Numbered from the stretch's first letter, positions 39,507 to 48,640 are shown. The stretch is DNA of 64,000 nt from JALORV01 sp035429805 (GCA_035429805.1 DAOMFL010000002.1:1-64000), one strand, 5' to 3'. The notes: generated from the sequence alone by a model not told the origin. Made by a program: numbers and translations.

Positions 39507-41945
39507 ATGGATATATCCGAGCAGTGGCTGAGGCGCTACGCCGATCCGTCGATCGATGGCGCGACGCTCGCCGACCGGCTGACGATGGCAGGTCTCGAAG
39601 TCGAGGAGCGTCGAGCGGTGGCTCCACCGTTTCACTCGGTCGTTGTCGGCCACGTGCTGAAGGTCGACCGCCACCCGAACGCTGACAAGCTCACCGTGTG
39701 CGAGGTGGACGTCGGCCAGCCGGCCCGGCTGACCATCGTCTGCGGCGCGCCGAACGTCGCGACAGGAGTGAAGGTGCCGTGCGCGCTGGCCGGCGCCGAG
39801 CTTCCCGGCGGGCTGAAAATCCGGACCACGACGATGCGCGGGGTCGAGTCGCAGGGCATGCTCTGCTCGGCGCGGGAACTCGGTCTGTCCGAGGATCACT
39901 CGGGGCTGATGCTGCTGCCGGACAACGTCCCGGCCGGACGCAGCGTCCGCGAAGTGCTCGAACTCGACGATCACGTCCTCACGATCAAGCTGACGCCGAA
40001 CCGCGCCGACTGCCTGAGCGTGATCGGGGTCGCACGTGAAGTGTCCGCCATCACCGGGGCATCGCTGCACGCGCCCTCGTTCGCTCCGGTCGCGGCGGTC
40101 AACTCGGACCGCCTCCCGGTATCGGTCGAGGCACGTGACCTGTGCGGTCGCTTTTCCGGCCGGGTGATCCGCAATGTCGACGCGCGGGCAGCAAGCCCGG
40201 CCTGGATGCAGCAGCGGCTGCTGCGCAGCGGGCAGCGGCCGATTTCGGCGCTGGTCGACATCTCGAACTACGTGATGCTTGAACTCGGCCGCCCCTCGCA
40301 CGTGTTCGATCTCGACAAGGTCCGGGGCGGATTGCACGTGCGCTGGGGGCGCGATGGCGAGACGGTCGAACTGCTCAACGGCCAGACCGTCCCGGTGGAC
40401 GCTTCGGTCGGCGTCATTGCGGACGAGCGCGGCGTCGAGGCGCTTGCCGGCATCATGGGTGGCGAGGCGACCGCCGTCTCGCTCGACACGCGCAACATCT
40501 ACGTCGAGGCGGCATTCTGGTGGCCCGATGCCATCCGCGGCCGCGCGCGCCGCTTCAATTTCTCCACCGACGCCGCGCACCGCTTCGAACGCGGCGTCGA
40601 TTACGCGACGACCGTCGACCACATCGAATACCTCACGCGCCTGATCGTCGACATCTGCGGCGGCGAGCCGGGCCCGGTGGACGACACGGTGCTCGACCTG
40701 CCGCCGCGGCCGCCGGTCACGATGCGTGCCGATCGGTGCCGACGCGTCCTCGGCATCCCGCTCAGCGCCGACGACATGGCGGATGCGTTTGCGCGCCTCG
40801 GCCTGACCTGCGAACGTTCCGATGCCGGCTTTGTCGTCACGCCGCCCAGCTATCGCTTCGACCTCGAGCGCGAGGAAGACCTCATCGAGGAGGTCGCCCG
40901 GCTTTACGGGTACGCGCGCATTCCCGCGCACGCGCCGCTGGCGCCGGCCCGCATGCGCGCGCCCGCCGAAGCCCGCCGGTCGCCTCACTCGCTCCGCGCT
41001 GCGCTCGCGGCGCTGGGCTATCAGGAGCTGGTGACTTACGCCTTTGTCGATGCCCAGTGGGAGCGCGACTTCGCCGCGAACGCGGACCCGATTGCGGTGC
41101 TGAACCCGATCTCCGCGCAGATGTCGGTGATGCGCAGCTCGCTGCTCGGCGGACTGGTCGCGACGCTGGGATACAACCTGAACCGCAAGGCGACCCGGGT
41201 CCGCGTGTTCGAGATCGGCCGCATCTACCGTCGTGATCCCGGTGCGAAGGACGGGCCGCTGTCCGTGCAGGGTGTGGATCAGCCAACCTGCGTGGCGGGA
41301 CTCGCTTATGGCAACGCCGACGACGAGCAGTGGGCGGTCCCCTCACGTGCAGTCGACTTCTTCGACGTGAAGGGCGACGTGGAGCGCCTGCTTGCGCCGG
41401 CGACTGTGACCTTCGAACCGGCGGCCCATCCTGCGCTGCACCCGGGGCGCAGCGCGCGCATCGTTCTCGACGGTCGCGATATCGGCTTTGTCGGCGAACT
41501 GCACCCGCGCCTGCAACAGCAGTACGAACTGCCAAGGAGCGCGATGGTCTTCCAGCTCGAGCTCGATCCTCTGCTGCGCCGCAGCCTGCCCATCGTTCGC
41601 GACGTTCCCAAGCATCAGGCGCTTCAGCGCGATATCGCGGTGATCGTGGACGAGGAGGTGAGCTTTGCCGCGTTTCAGACCGCGATCGACATCCGGTCGC
41701 GTGTGGATGACCGGTTGTCGGCCCTGTCGGAGCTGCGTCTGTTCGACGTGTATCGTCCCCGTCAGGCTTCAGGCACTTCCGCCGAAGCGGGCGCTAACGC
41801 ATTGTTAAATAAAGAAAAAAGCCTTGCTATCCGTGTTGTTCTGCAAGATACTGCAAAGCCGCTCAGCGATACTGATGCCGATGCGGCGGTGACCGCGATA
41901 GTCGAGGAGCTGGGACGGCGGTTCGGTGCCCGACTCCGGCAATGA
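39507..41945 (+). CDS. pheT: Phenylalanyl-tRNA synthetase beta subunit
   Basis: 812 residues with the tRNA-binding EMAP-like domain at the N-terminus (GHVLKVDRHPNADKLTVCEV, IVCGAPNVATGVKVPCALAG), the B3/B4 editing region, B5, and the C-terminal ferredoxin-like anticodon domain (DVPKHQALQRDIAVIVDEEV). Length is normal. Codons 764-790 (about 41797-41875) are unusually AT-rich for this genome and include a promoter-like sequence for ihfA. The stop overlaps the ihfA start in ATGA. Confidence 0.98.
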   Translation: MDISEQWLRRYADPSIDGATLADRLTMAGLEVEERRAVAPPFHSVVVGHVLKVDRHPNADKLTVCEVDVGQPARLTIVCGAPNVATGVKVPCALAGAELPGGLKIRTTTMRGVESQGMLCSARELGLSEDHSGLMLLPDNVPAGRSVREVLELDDHVLTIKLTPNRADCLSVIGVAREVSAITGASLHAPSFAPVAAVNSDRLPVSVEARDLCGRFSGRVIRNVDARAASPAWMQQRLLRSGQRPISALVDISNYVMLELGRPSHVFDLDKVRGGLHVRWGRDGETVELLNGQTVPVDASVGVIADERGVEALAGIMGGEATAVSLDTRNIYVEAAFWWPDAIRGRARRFNFSTDAAHRFERGVDYATTVDHIEYLTRLIVDICGGEPGPVDDTVLDLPPRPPVTMRADRCRRVLGIPLSADDMADAFARLGLTCERSDAGFVVTPPSYRFDLEREEDLIEEVARLYGYARIPAHAPLAPARMRAPAEARRSPHSLRAALAALGYQELVTYAFVDAQWERDFAANADPIAVLNPISAQMSVMRSSLLGGLVATLGYNLNRKATRVRVFEIGRIYRRDPGAKDGPLSVQGVDQPTCVAGLAYGNADDEQWAVPSRAVDFFDVKGDVERLLAPATVTFEPAAHPALHPGRSARIVLDGRDIGFVGELHPRLQQQYELPRSAMVFQLELDPLLRRSLPIVRDVPKHQALQRDIAVIVDEEVSFAAFQTAIDIRSRVDDRLSALSELRLFDVYRPRQASGTSAEAGANALLNKEKSLAIRVVLQDTAKPLSDTDADAAVTAIVEELGRRFGARLRQ
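41802..41830 (+). promoter_or_regulatory. Candidate internal ihfA promoter within pheT
   Basis: TTGTTA (41802-41807) and TGCTAT (41825-41830) are 17 nt apart in an A/T-rich patch within otherwise GC-rich coding sequence. It lies about 110 nt upstream of ihfA. Enterobacterial ihfA is also transcribed from a promoter inside pheT, so the position has precedent. Confidence 0.5.
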
Positions 41946-42334
41946 AGGCAATGCGAGACGACTCACAGATGACGACCGGTTTCAAGTTTCCGGAGCTGCC
42001 CGCCGCGGCTGGCGCAGACCGCGCCAATGACCGCGGTACGAAGACGATGACCAAGGCGGAACTGGCGGAAGCCCTGTTCGACCGACTCGGCCTCAACAAG
42101 CGCGAAGCCAAGGACATGGTGGACGGCTTCTTCGACGAGATCCGGCAAGCCCTTGAACGCGGCGAATCGGTGAAGCTCTCCGGGTTCGGAAACTTCCAGC
42201 TGCGCGACAAGCCGACGCGTCCCGGTCGCAATCCGAAGACAGGAGAGGAGATTGCCATCACCGCCCGGCGCGTGGTTACCTTCCACGCGAGCCAGAAACT
42301 GAAGGCCGCGGTGGCCCGCGCCGCGGGTCACTAG
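41942..42334 (+). CDS. ihfA: Integration host factor subunit alpha
   Basis: IHF-alpha pairs with IHF-beta to bend DNA at specific sites. The core MTKAELAEALFDRLGLNKREAKDMVDGFF ... VKLSGFGNFQLRDKPTRPGRNPKTGEE ... RRVVTFHASQKLK is unmistakable, including the proline-containing arm that intercalates in DNA. The first ATG (41942) overlaps the pheT stop and adds a 35-residue hydrophilic extension; the core would start at the in-frame ATG 42047. Extensions of this kind are known in Betaproteobacteria, and the overlap favours 41942. Confidence 0.95.
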   Translation: MKAMRDDSQMTTGFKFPELPAAAGADRANDRGTKTMTKAELAEALFDRLGLNKREAKDMVDGFFDEIRQALERGESVKLSGFGNFQLRDKPTRPGRNPKTGEEIAITARRVVTFHASQKLKAAVARAAGH

Positions 42335-42378
42335 GACGCGCGAGTCCGGGCTGATCCGGCGATCTGCTGACGCGCGCG

Positions 42379-42759
42379 ATGCAACGTCACGAGATCTCCC
42401 AGCTGCTGCCGCCAATCCCGGCGAAGCGCTACTTCACGATCGGCGAAGTCAGCGAGCTGTGCGGCGTCAAGCCCCACGTGCTGCGGTACTGGGAGCAGGA
42501 GTTCACACAGCTGCGTCCGGTCAAGCGTCGTGGCAACCGGCGTTATTACCAGCACCACGAAGTCCTCCTGATCCGGCGCATCCGCGAGCTGCTTTACGAG
42601 CAGGGGTTCACGATCAGCGGCGCGCGCAATCGCCTCGAAGAGGGCGACCGCGCGCCCGGTAGCGACGGCAAGAACGGCAACGGCGCCGACGCCCTCCTCG
42701 ATGCCGCGCAGTTGCGTGAAGAACTGGCAGGTATCCGCAGGCTGCTGTCCGGTCAATAG
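42379..42759 (+). CDS. MerR family transcriptional regulator
   Basis: 126 residues. The winged-helix HTH reads KRYFTIGEVSELCGVKPHVLRYWEQEFTQLRPVKRRGNRRYYQHHE (about 16-61), the usual MerR DNA-binding domain. The C-terminal part (FTISGARNRLEEGDRA ... LREELAGIRRLL) is a short helical dimerisation region with no metal-binding cysteines, so it is not a metal sensor. A MerR gene directly after ihfA is common in Beta- and Gammaproteobacteria; its target is unknown. Confidence 0.93.
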   Translation: MQRHEISQLLPPIPAKRYFTIGEVSELCGVKPHVLRYWEQEFTQLRPVKRRGNRRYYQHHEVLLIRRIRELLYEQGFTISGARNRLEEGDRAPGSDGKNGNGADALLDAAQLREELAGIRRLLSGQ

Positions 42760-42792
42760 GGCGTCGTTCGCGGACGCGCGCCGGCGCACGGC

Positions 42793-42798
42793 TATAAT
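42793..42798 (+). promoter_or_regulatory. -10 element of tRNA-Pro
   Basis: Consensus TATAAT ends 10 bp before the tRNA 5' end. No good -35 hexamer is seen at standard spacing. Confidence 0.6.
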
Positions 42799-42805
42799 CG
42801 CGGCC

Positions 42806-42885
<80 letters not shown>

Positions 42886-42898
42886 CGGCAAAATGAGG

Positions 42899-42932
42899 TA
42901 GCCGGCGCGACACCGCGACCGGCTATTTCTTT
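42899..42932 (+). terminator. Terminator-like hairpin after tRNA-Pro, directly before surE
   Basis: A 7-bp stem TAGCCGG (42899-42905) with CCGGCTA (42919-42925), followed by TTTCTTT and then the surE ATG. It could end the tRNA transcript. Nothing like a Shine-Dalgarno lies between it and surE. Confidence 0.6.
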
Positions 42933-43679
42933 ATGCGCATCCTGGTCTCAAACGACGACGGCTATCTGGCTCCGGGTATCGCCGCACTGGCCCGGGCAAT
43001 GCGCCCTTTCGGCGAGGTGACCGTCGTGGCTCCGGAGCAGAACAGCAGTGGCGCAAGCAACTCGCTGACGCTTTCAAGGCCGCTCACCGTCAGCCGCTCC
43101 GGCGAAGGGGTCACCTTCATCAACGGCACGCCCAGTGACTGCGTGCACGTTGCGCTGACCGGCCTGCTCGAGACGCAGCCGGACCTCATCGTTTCAGGCA
43201 TCAACAACGGCCAGAACATGGGTGACGACACGATCTACTCCGGCACGGTGGCCGCCGCGATGGAGGGCTATCTGTTCGGCATTCCCGCGATCGCGTTCTC
43301 GCTCGTCGACAAGGGCTATGCGCACCTCGATGCCGCCGCGGCCATGGCCGCCGAAGTCGTGCGCCGACATGCCGCCCGCCCGCTGCCGGGCCCGTTCCTG
43401 CTGAACGTCAATATCCCGAACCGCCCGCTCGATGAGATGAAGGGCATCACGGTGACGCGGCTCGGCAAGCGGCACCCTTCGGAGCCCGTGGTCCGGACGG
43501 CCAACCCGCGCGGTGAGCCGATCTACTGGATCGGGCCCGCAGGCGCGGCCAAGGTGGGAGGCCCCGGAACGGACTTTCACGCGGTCTCGGAAGGTTTCGT
43601 TTCGATCACGCCGCTGCAGATCGACCTCACGCACACAGCCCAGCTCGACGCACTGCGCGGCTGGCTGGCGGAGACCTGA
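42933..43679 (+). CDS. surE: 5'/3'-nucleotidase SurE
   Basis: Metal-dependent phosphatase acting on nucleoside monophosphates and polyphosphate, linked to stationary-phase survival. 248 residues starting MRILVSNDDGYLAPGI with metal residues Asp8-Asp9, then VVAPEQNSSGASNSLTL, and SGINNGQNMGDDTIYSGTVAAAMEG. This is a complete catalytic set. Followed after 1 nt by pcm, then nlpD and rpoS, the classical stationary-phase cluster. Confidence 0.97.
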   Translation: MRILVSNDDGYLAPGIAALARAMRPFGEVTVVAPEQNSSGASNSLTLSRPLTVSRSGEGVTFINGTPSDCVHVALTGLLETQPDLIVSGINNGQNMGDDTIYSGTVAAAMEGYLFGIPAIAFSLVDKGYAHLDAAAAMAAEVVRRHAARPLPGPFLLNVNIPNRPLDEMKGITVTRLGKRHPSEPVVRTANPRGEPIYWIGPAGAAKVGGPGTDFHAVSEGFVSITPLQIDLTHTAQLDALRGWLAET

Positions 43680-43680
43680 A

Positions 43681-44373
43681 GTGGCCGGACCGCGCACCTT
43701 CGGTCCCGGCGCATTGCAGGCCCACGCCGGCCTTGCGTCGGCCAAGGTGCGCGAGCGCATGGTCGAACGCGTGCGCGAACTTGGTGTGCGCGACAGCCGG
43801 GTACTGGACGCGATGCGCGCGGTGCCGCGTCATCTTTTCGTCGACGAGGCGCTCGCGAGCCGCGCCTACGAGGACACGGCCCTGCCGATCGGGCAGGGGC
43901 AGACGATCTCGCAACCCTACATCGTCGCCCGCTCGATCGAGCTGGCGATCGAAGGCCTGCTGGAGCCCCGGCAGGTGCGCGTGCTCGAAGTCGGGACAGG
44001 GTGCGGATATGCCGCGGCGGTGCTGGCCCACGTGGTCGGGGATGTTGTCAGCATCGAACGGGTCCGGGCGCTGCACGAACGCGCCCGCGACAACCTGCGG
44101 GCGCTCCGTCTGTCCAACCTGCGGTTGGTCTTTGGTGACGGCTCGCAAGGCGTCCCGCAGGCCGCACCGTACGATGCGATCGTTGCGGCCGCCGCGGGCG
44201 ACGCCATCCCGCCGGCATGGATCGAGCAGCTGCAGACCGGAGGGCGCATCGTCGCTCCGGTTGGAATCGACGAGCAGCAGCTGGTCGTGGCCCGGAAGGA
44301 CGAAGGCGGCAGGATGGTTCGCAACGGCAAGGAAGCCGTGCGGTTCGTCCCCTTGCGGGGCGGTGTGGCATAG
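43681..44373 (+). CDS. pcm: Protein-L-isoaspartate O-methyltransferase
   Basis: Repairs isoaspartyl residues that form in ageing proteins, using SAM. 230 residues with VPRHLFVDEALASRAYEDTALPIGQGQTISQPYIVARSIE and the SAM motif VRVLEVGTGCGYAAAVLAHV. Start is GTG at 43681, 1 nt after the surE stop; no ATG fits the conserved N-terminal helix. The C-terminal VRFVPLRGGVA ending is usual. Confidence 0.95.
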   Translation: MAGPRTFGPGALQAHAGLASAKVRERMVERVRELGVRDSRVLDAMRAVPRHLFVDEALASRAYEDTALPIGQGQTISQPYIVARSIELAIEGLLEPRQVRVLEVGTGCGYAAAVLAHVVGDVVSIERVRALHERARDNLRALRLSNLRLVFGDGSQGVPQAAPYDAIVAAAAGDAIPPAWIEQLQTGGRIVAPVGIDEQQLVVARKDEGGRMVRNGKEAVRFVPLRGGVA

Positions 44374-44383
44374 GAGGACGTGG

Positions 44384-45253
44384 ATGAGGTGGTTGCAGGG
44401 TTCGACGGCGATGCTCGCCGCGGTGCTGCTGCTCGCTGCATGCGGCACGCAGCGACCGGCGCCGGTGGTCGATCGCTCGGGCGCGCCGGCCACGCGCGCC
44501 GAGAAGCCCTCCTCCAGCCCGTCAGCCGCTGCGCCGGCGCGTACGGCGCACGACGGCATCTATACCGTGCAGCGCGGCGACACGTTGTACAGCATCGCGA
44601 TGAGCTTCGGCGTCGACGTGCGCGAGCTCGCGCGCTGGAACGGCATCGGCGATGCGGCGGCGCTCGCCGTCGGACAGGCCTTGCGCGTCACGCCACCCGC
44701 GGGTGCGGCGACGGTGACGCCGGTCGCGCCGAGCGGCACCGCCGAAGTACGCCCGTTGCCGCTGCCCGGAAGCGAGGCTCCGGCCCCGGCCCCGGTCGCG
44801 CCGACGCCGTCGACGAGTCCGCCGCCGGCGGTGGAAGGTCCTGCAGCTGCAAAGCCGGAAGCGCCGCGTCCCGCGCCGGCAGACTCCACCCTTCAATGGC
44901 AGTGGCCCGCGCCCGGCAAGGTGATCGAGAACTTCGACGAGACTCGCAGCAAGGGCATCGACATCGCCGGCAACGATGGCGACCCGGTGGTCGCCGCGGC
45001 CGACGGCGAAGTCGTCTACGTCGGCAGCGCGCTGCGCGGCTACGGCAACCTCGTCATCGTCAAGCACAACGAAGACTTCATTTCGGCCTACGCGCACAAC
45101 CGCCAGGTGCTGGTGAAGCAGGGCCAGCCCGTCAAGCGAGGCCAGCGCATCGCTGAATTCGGCAAGAGTGATGCGGACCGAGTAAAGCTCCACTTCGAAA
45201 TACGGCGGCAGGGCAAGCCGGTCGATCCGCTGCGCTATCTGCCTGCGCGCTGA
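44384..45253 (+). CDS. nlpD: NlpD-like lipoprotein, LysM and LytM (M23) domains
   Basis: Outer-membrane lipoprotein that activates cell-separation amidases. 289 residues with signal and lipobox LAAC (Cys20), LysM domain GIYTVQRGDTLYSIAMSFGVDVRELARWNG (about 58-102), a proline/alanine-rich linker (105-165) and a C-terminal LytM fold. The first zinc histidine position reads SKGIDIAG instead of HxGxD, and only part of the ligand set (HFEIR) remains, which fits a non-enzymatic activator. GGAGG precedes the ATG. rpoS follows 7 nt later. Confidence 0.93.
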   Translation: MRWLQGSTAMLAAVLLLAACGTQRPAPVVDRSGAPATRAEKPSSSPSAAAPARTAHDGIYTVQRGDTLYSIAMSFGVDVRELARWNGIGDAAALAVGQALRVTPPAGAATVTPVAPSGTAEVRPLPLPGSEAPAPAPVAPTPSTSPPPAVEGPAAAKPEAPRPAPADSTLQWQWPAPGKVIENFDETRSKGIDIAGNDGDPVVAAADGEVVYVGSALRGYGNLVIVKHNEDFISAYAHNRQVLVKQGQPVKRGQRIAEFGKSDADRVKLHFEIRRQGKPVDPLRYLPAR

Positions 45254-45260
45254 GCATGCG

Positions 45261-46259
45261 ATGAACGCCAGCCGACGCATCAATGGCGAACCCGAGCCGG
45301 GGTTCGGCGAGCCGACGGCACCGCTCGAGCAACAGACCGAAGGCGGCGAGGCGGTGCTCAGCGACGAGGACGACCGCGCCCTGCCCATGGTGGAGGCGGT
45401 CGAAACCGCCGCCGACGAGGACTACGAGCCGGACAACGTCCAGCGTTACCTGTCCGAAATCGGCACTCATCCGCTGATGACTGCGGAGGAAGAGCGCGAA
45501 GTCGCCTCGAAGGCGCGCGCTGGCGACTTTCCCGCGCGCCAGCAGATGATCGAGCGCAACCTGCGGCTGGTGGTGTCGATCGCGAAGCGGTATGCGCATC
45601 GCGGCCTGCCGCTGCTCGACCTCATCGAAGAGGGCAATCTCGGGCTGATTCATGCGCTCGAGAAGTTCGAGCCCGAACGCGGGTTCCGCTTCTCGACGTA
45701 CGCCACCTGGTGGATACGCCAGGCGGTGGAACGCGCGGTGATGAACCAGGCACGAACGATCCGGCTGCCGGTGCACGTGCTGCGCGAGCTGAGGCAGGTC
45801 ACGCATGCGAGGCGGCACCTGGAAGCGGAGGCGGACTCCGGCGCGGAAGTGCGCGTCGAGGACATCGCGCACCTGACCGGCAAGCCGGTGGAGGTCGTCC
45901 ACGACGTGCTGCAGGTCGGTGCGCTGCCCGCTTCTCTCGACGCGCCCCTCGATGCCGATCCCGACTCGACGCTTGCTGACATGTTGTCGGATGCCGGTTC
46001 GGACATTCCGGAAACCACCGCGACGCGCCACGAACTGGAGCGCCGCGTGCACGTCTGGCTCATGCGCCTGGACGAGCGCCACCGGCTGGTAATCGAGAAA
46101 CGCTTCGCGCTGGAGAACCAGCCCTACGCGACGCTGGACGAGCTCGCCGAGCAGCTGCATCTAACGCGCGAGCGGGTGCGCCAGATGCAACTGGAGGCGC
46201 TCAAGCAGCTGCGACAGGCGCTTGCCGCCGAGCACATCGGCCGCGACGCGGTGCTGTAG
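45261..46259 (+). CDS. rpoS: RNA polymerase sigma factor RpoS
   Basis: Stationary-phase and general stress sigma factor. 332 residues: region 1.2 DNVQRYLSEIGTHPLMTAEEEREVASKA, region 2 NLRLVVSIAKRYAHRGLPLLDLIEEGNLGLIHALEKFEPERGFRFSTYATWWIRQAVERAV, region 3 and region 4.2 with HTH DELAEQLHLTRERVRQMQLEALKQLRQ. The absence of a long region 1.1 and the nlpD neighbour distinguish it from RpoD. In related bacteria the main rpoS promoter lies inside nlpD; no strong candidate was identified here. Confidence 0.96.
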   Translation: MNASRRINGEPEPGFGEPTAPLEQQTEGGEAVLSDEDDRALPMVEAVETAADEDYEPDNVQRYLSEIGTHPLMTAEEEREVASKARAGDFPARQQMIERNLRLVVSIAKRYAHRGLPLLDLIEEGNLGLIHALEKFEPERGFRFSTYATWWIRQAVERAVMNQARTIRLPVHVLRELRQVTHARRHLEAEADSGAEVRVEDIAHLTGKPVEVVHDVLQVGALPASLDAPLDADPDSTLADMLSDAGSDIPETTATRHELERRVHVWLMRLDERHRLVIEKRFALENQPYATLDELAEQLHLTRERVRQMQLEALKQLRQALAAEHIGRDAVL

Positions 46260-46286
46260 TTCGTCGGCGATGCGTTTCCGCGGGCG

Positions 46287-47066
46287 ATGACTCCGATCCT
46301 GGTCTTCGACATCGAAACGGTGCCGGACGTCGCCGGCGTGCGCCGGCTGCGTCGCGACCTCGCCGGCCTCGCCGATGCCGAGCTGGCGCAGCGCCTGTTC
46401 GAGGAGCGGCGCGAGAAGACCGGCAGCGACTTCCTGCCGCTGCACCTGCACCGCGTGGTCGCGATTTCGTGCGTCTTCCGCGACGACGGCGGCTTTCGCG
46501 TGCGTTCGATCGGTCAGCCGGAAGACGACGAAGGCAAGCTCATCCAGGCCTTCTTCGCGACGATCGATCGCTATACCCCGCAGCTCGTCAGCTGGAACGG
46601 CGGCGGCTTCGATCTGCCGGTGCTGCACTACCGGGGCCTGATCCACGGCGTGCACGCGGCACGGTACTGGGAGATGGGCGATGAGGACCGCGACTTCCGC
46701 TACAACAACTACATCAGCCGCTATCACACACGCCACACGGACCTGATGGACCTGCTGGCGCTGTACCAGCCACGTGCCAATGCGCCGCTCGACGATCTGG
46801 CGAAGCTGTGCGGGTTGGCCGGCAAGCTCGGCATGGACGGCAGCAAGGTCTGGGATGCATACCTTGCCGGCGGCATCGCGGAAATCCGCAACTACTGCGA
46901 AACCGACGTCGTCAACACCTATCTGATGTACCTGCGCTTCCGGCGCATGCGCGGCGTGATCGACGATGCAGGGTATGCCGCGGAGGAGGCGCGGGTGCGC
47001 GCGGCATTGCTCGCGCTCGACCTGCCTCACTGGCGCGACTACCTGGCGGCCTGGAGCCCCACCTGA
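46287..47066 (+). CDS. 3'-5' exonuclease of the PolB-like DnaQ superfamily (DNA_pol_B_exo2)
   Basis: 259 residues. Exo I motif PILVFDIETVPD (Asp8, Glu10), Exo II LVSWNGGGFDLPVLHYRGL and Exo III RNYCETDVVNTYLMYLRF are all present, so the enzyme should be active on single-stranded 3' ends. Residues 43-60 (EKTGSDFLPLHLHRVVAIS) match this branch. The physiological role is not established. It lies between rpoS and rlmD on the same strand, ending 2 nt before rlmD. Confidence 0.9.
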   Translation: MTPILVFDIETVPDVAGVRRLRRDLAGLADAELAQRLFEERREKTGSDFLPLHLHRVVAISCVFRDDGGFRVRSIGQPEDDEGKLIQAFFATIDRYTPQLVSWNGGGFDLPVLHYRGLIHGVHAARYWEMGDEDRDFRYNNYISRYHTRHTDLMDLLALYQPRANAPLDDLAKLCGLAGKLGMDGSKVWDAYLAGGIAEIRNYCETDVVNTYLMYLRFRRMRGVIDDAGYAAEEARVRAALLALDLPHWRDYLAAWSPT

Positions 47067-47068
47067 GC

Positions 47069-48430
47069 ATGAGCGCGGGCGACACATTCCAGGTCGAGAT
47101 CGAGTCCCTCGACCAGGAAGGGCGTGGCGTCGGTCATCGCGACGGCAAGGCGGTATTCGTCGAAGGCGCACTGCCGGGTGAGCGAGTGCGCTACGAACGC
47201 CGCCGCAACAAGCCGAGCTACGAGACAGGCCGCGTCCTCGCCATCGACGCGCCGTCGGTGCTGCGTACGCAGCCGAAGTGCCCGCACTTCGGCCTGGGTC
47301 CGGGCGCCTGCGGCGGTTGCTCGATGCAGCACCTCGAGCCCCGCGCTCAGGTGTCGATGAAGCAGCGCGTCCTGGAGGATGGCCTCTGGCACATCGGACG
47401 GCTGCGCCCGGAACGCATGCTGCGGCCGATCGCGGGGCCGAGCTGGAACTACCGCTACCGCGCCCGCCTCTCGGTGCGCAACGTGCCGAAGAAAGGCGGG
47501 GTGCTGGTCGGATTCCACGAGCGCGCCAGCAGTTACGTGGCCGACATGACGAGCTGCCAGGTGTTGCCTGAAGAAGTGAGCCGGCTCATCGTGCCGCTGC
47601 GGCGACTGGTCGAGAAGCTCAGCGTGCGCGAGCGCCTGCCGCAGGTTGAACTGGCCGCTGCCGCGACGGATGGGAACGAGCTGCAGATCGTGCTGGTGCT
47701 GCGCGTGCTGCATGAGTTGACGGCCGACGACCGCGCCCGCCTGGCTGACTTTGCGCAAGAGCACCATGTCGAGTTCTGGCTGCAGCCGGGCGGACCCGCG
47801 ACCGCCGCACCGCTGACGGCCGGGCAGCCCGCGGCCCTGGATTTGCGACTTCCCGAGTTCGGCGTGTCGCTGCAGTTCCGTCCGACGGATTTCACGCAGG
47901 TCAATCACCGGATGAACGCGGCGCTCGTCGGCCGCGCGATCCGCCTGCTTGATCCGGCGGCGGGCGAGCGGGTGGTCGACTTCTTCTGCGGCCTCGGCAA
48001 CTTCACGCTGCCGCTGGCGACGCGTGCGGCGCACGTGGTGGGCTACGAGGGCAGCGACGAACTGGTGGAGCGGGCGCGGGCGGCGGCGCGCGACAACGGA
48101 CTTGCGCAACGCACGACCTTCACATCGCGGAACCTGTTCGAGTGGAGCGAGGACGACTGGCATGCGACTCTCGCAGAGGGCAGAGTCGACAAGGTCCTCA
48201 TCGATCCGCCGCGCGAGGGCGCACTAGCGGTGGCCCGCACCCTGGCGTCGACGCCGCAGCGTCCGGCACGGGTGGTCTACGTGTCCTGCAATCCGGCAAC
48301 ACTGGCGCGCGACTGCGCGGTCCTGGTGCACGAGGGAGGCTGGGCGCTGCGCGCGGCGGGAGTGCTGAACATGTTCCCGCACACCTCACACGTCGAATCG
48401 CTTGCTGTACTCGAACCGGGCCGGGGCTGA
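47069..48430 (+). CDS. rlmD: 23S rRNA (uracil(1939)-C(5))-methyltransferase RlmD
   Basis: 453 residues. N-terminal TRAM domain (FQVEIESLDQEGRGVGHRDGKAVFVEGALPGE), then a 4Fe-4S cluster site with Cys71, Cys81, Cys84 and Cys163, and a SAM-binding domain with VVDFFCGLGNFTLPLA. The catalytic nucleophile is Cys407 in VVYVSCNPATLARD; DPPREGA is the conserved motif before it. These are the features of RlmD (RumA). The ATG at 47069 begins 2 nt after the exonuclease stop. Confidence 0.95.
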   Translation: MSAGDTFQVEIESLDQEGRGVGHRDGKAVFVEGALPGERVRYERRRNKPSYETGRVLAIDAPSVLRTQPKCPHFGLGPGACGGCSMQHLEPRAQVSMKQRVLEDGLWHIGRLRPERMLRPIAGPSWNYRYRARLSVRNVPKKGGVLVGFHERASSYVADMTSCQVLPEEVSRLIVPLRRLVEKLSVRERLPQVELAAAATDGNELQIVLVLRVLHELTADDRARLADFAQEHHVEFWLQPGGPATAAPLTAGQPAALDLRLPEFGVSLQFRPTDFTQVNHRMNAALVGRAIRLLDPAAGERVVDFFCGLGNFTLPLATRAAHVVGYEGSDELVERARAAARDNGLAQRTTFTSRNLFEWSEDDWHATLAEGRVDKVLIDPPREGALAVARTLASTPQRPARVVYVSCNPATLARDCAVLVHEGGWALRAAGVLNMFPHTSHVESLAVLEPGRG

Positions 48431-48640
48431 CGCAGTAGTGGCGTCGCTCTCCGCGACAGTATGGTGGTGCCGAGCGCCCTGAGGCGCCTTGCGTGATAGA
48501 ATTTCTGGCTCGCCTCGGGCATCGCAAGTATTTAATTTATCGAGGTTTTCGGTTCGGTCGTCCAGATCCCGCGCAGCTCGCAAGGGCCCGCGCCGGGGCG
48601 TCCGGAAATCGTCCCTGCAAGTTCAGAAAAGGCATAACTC

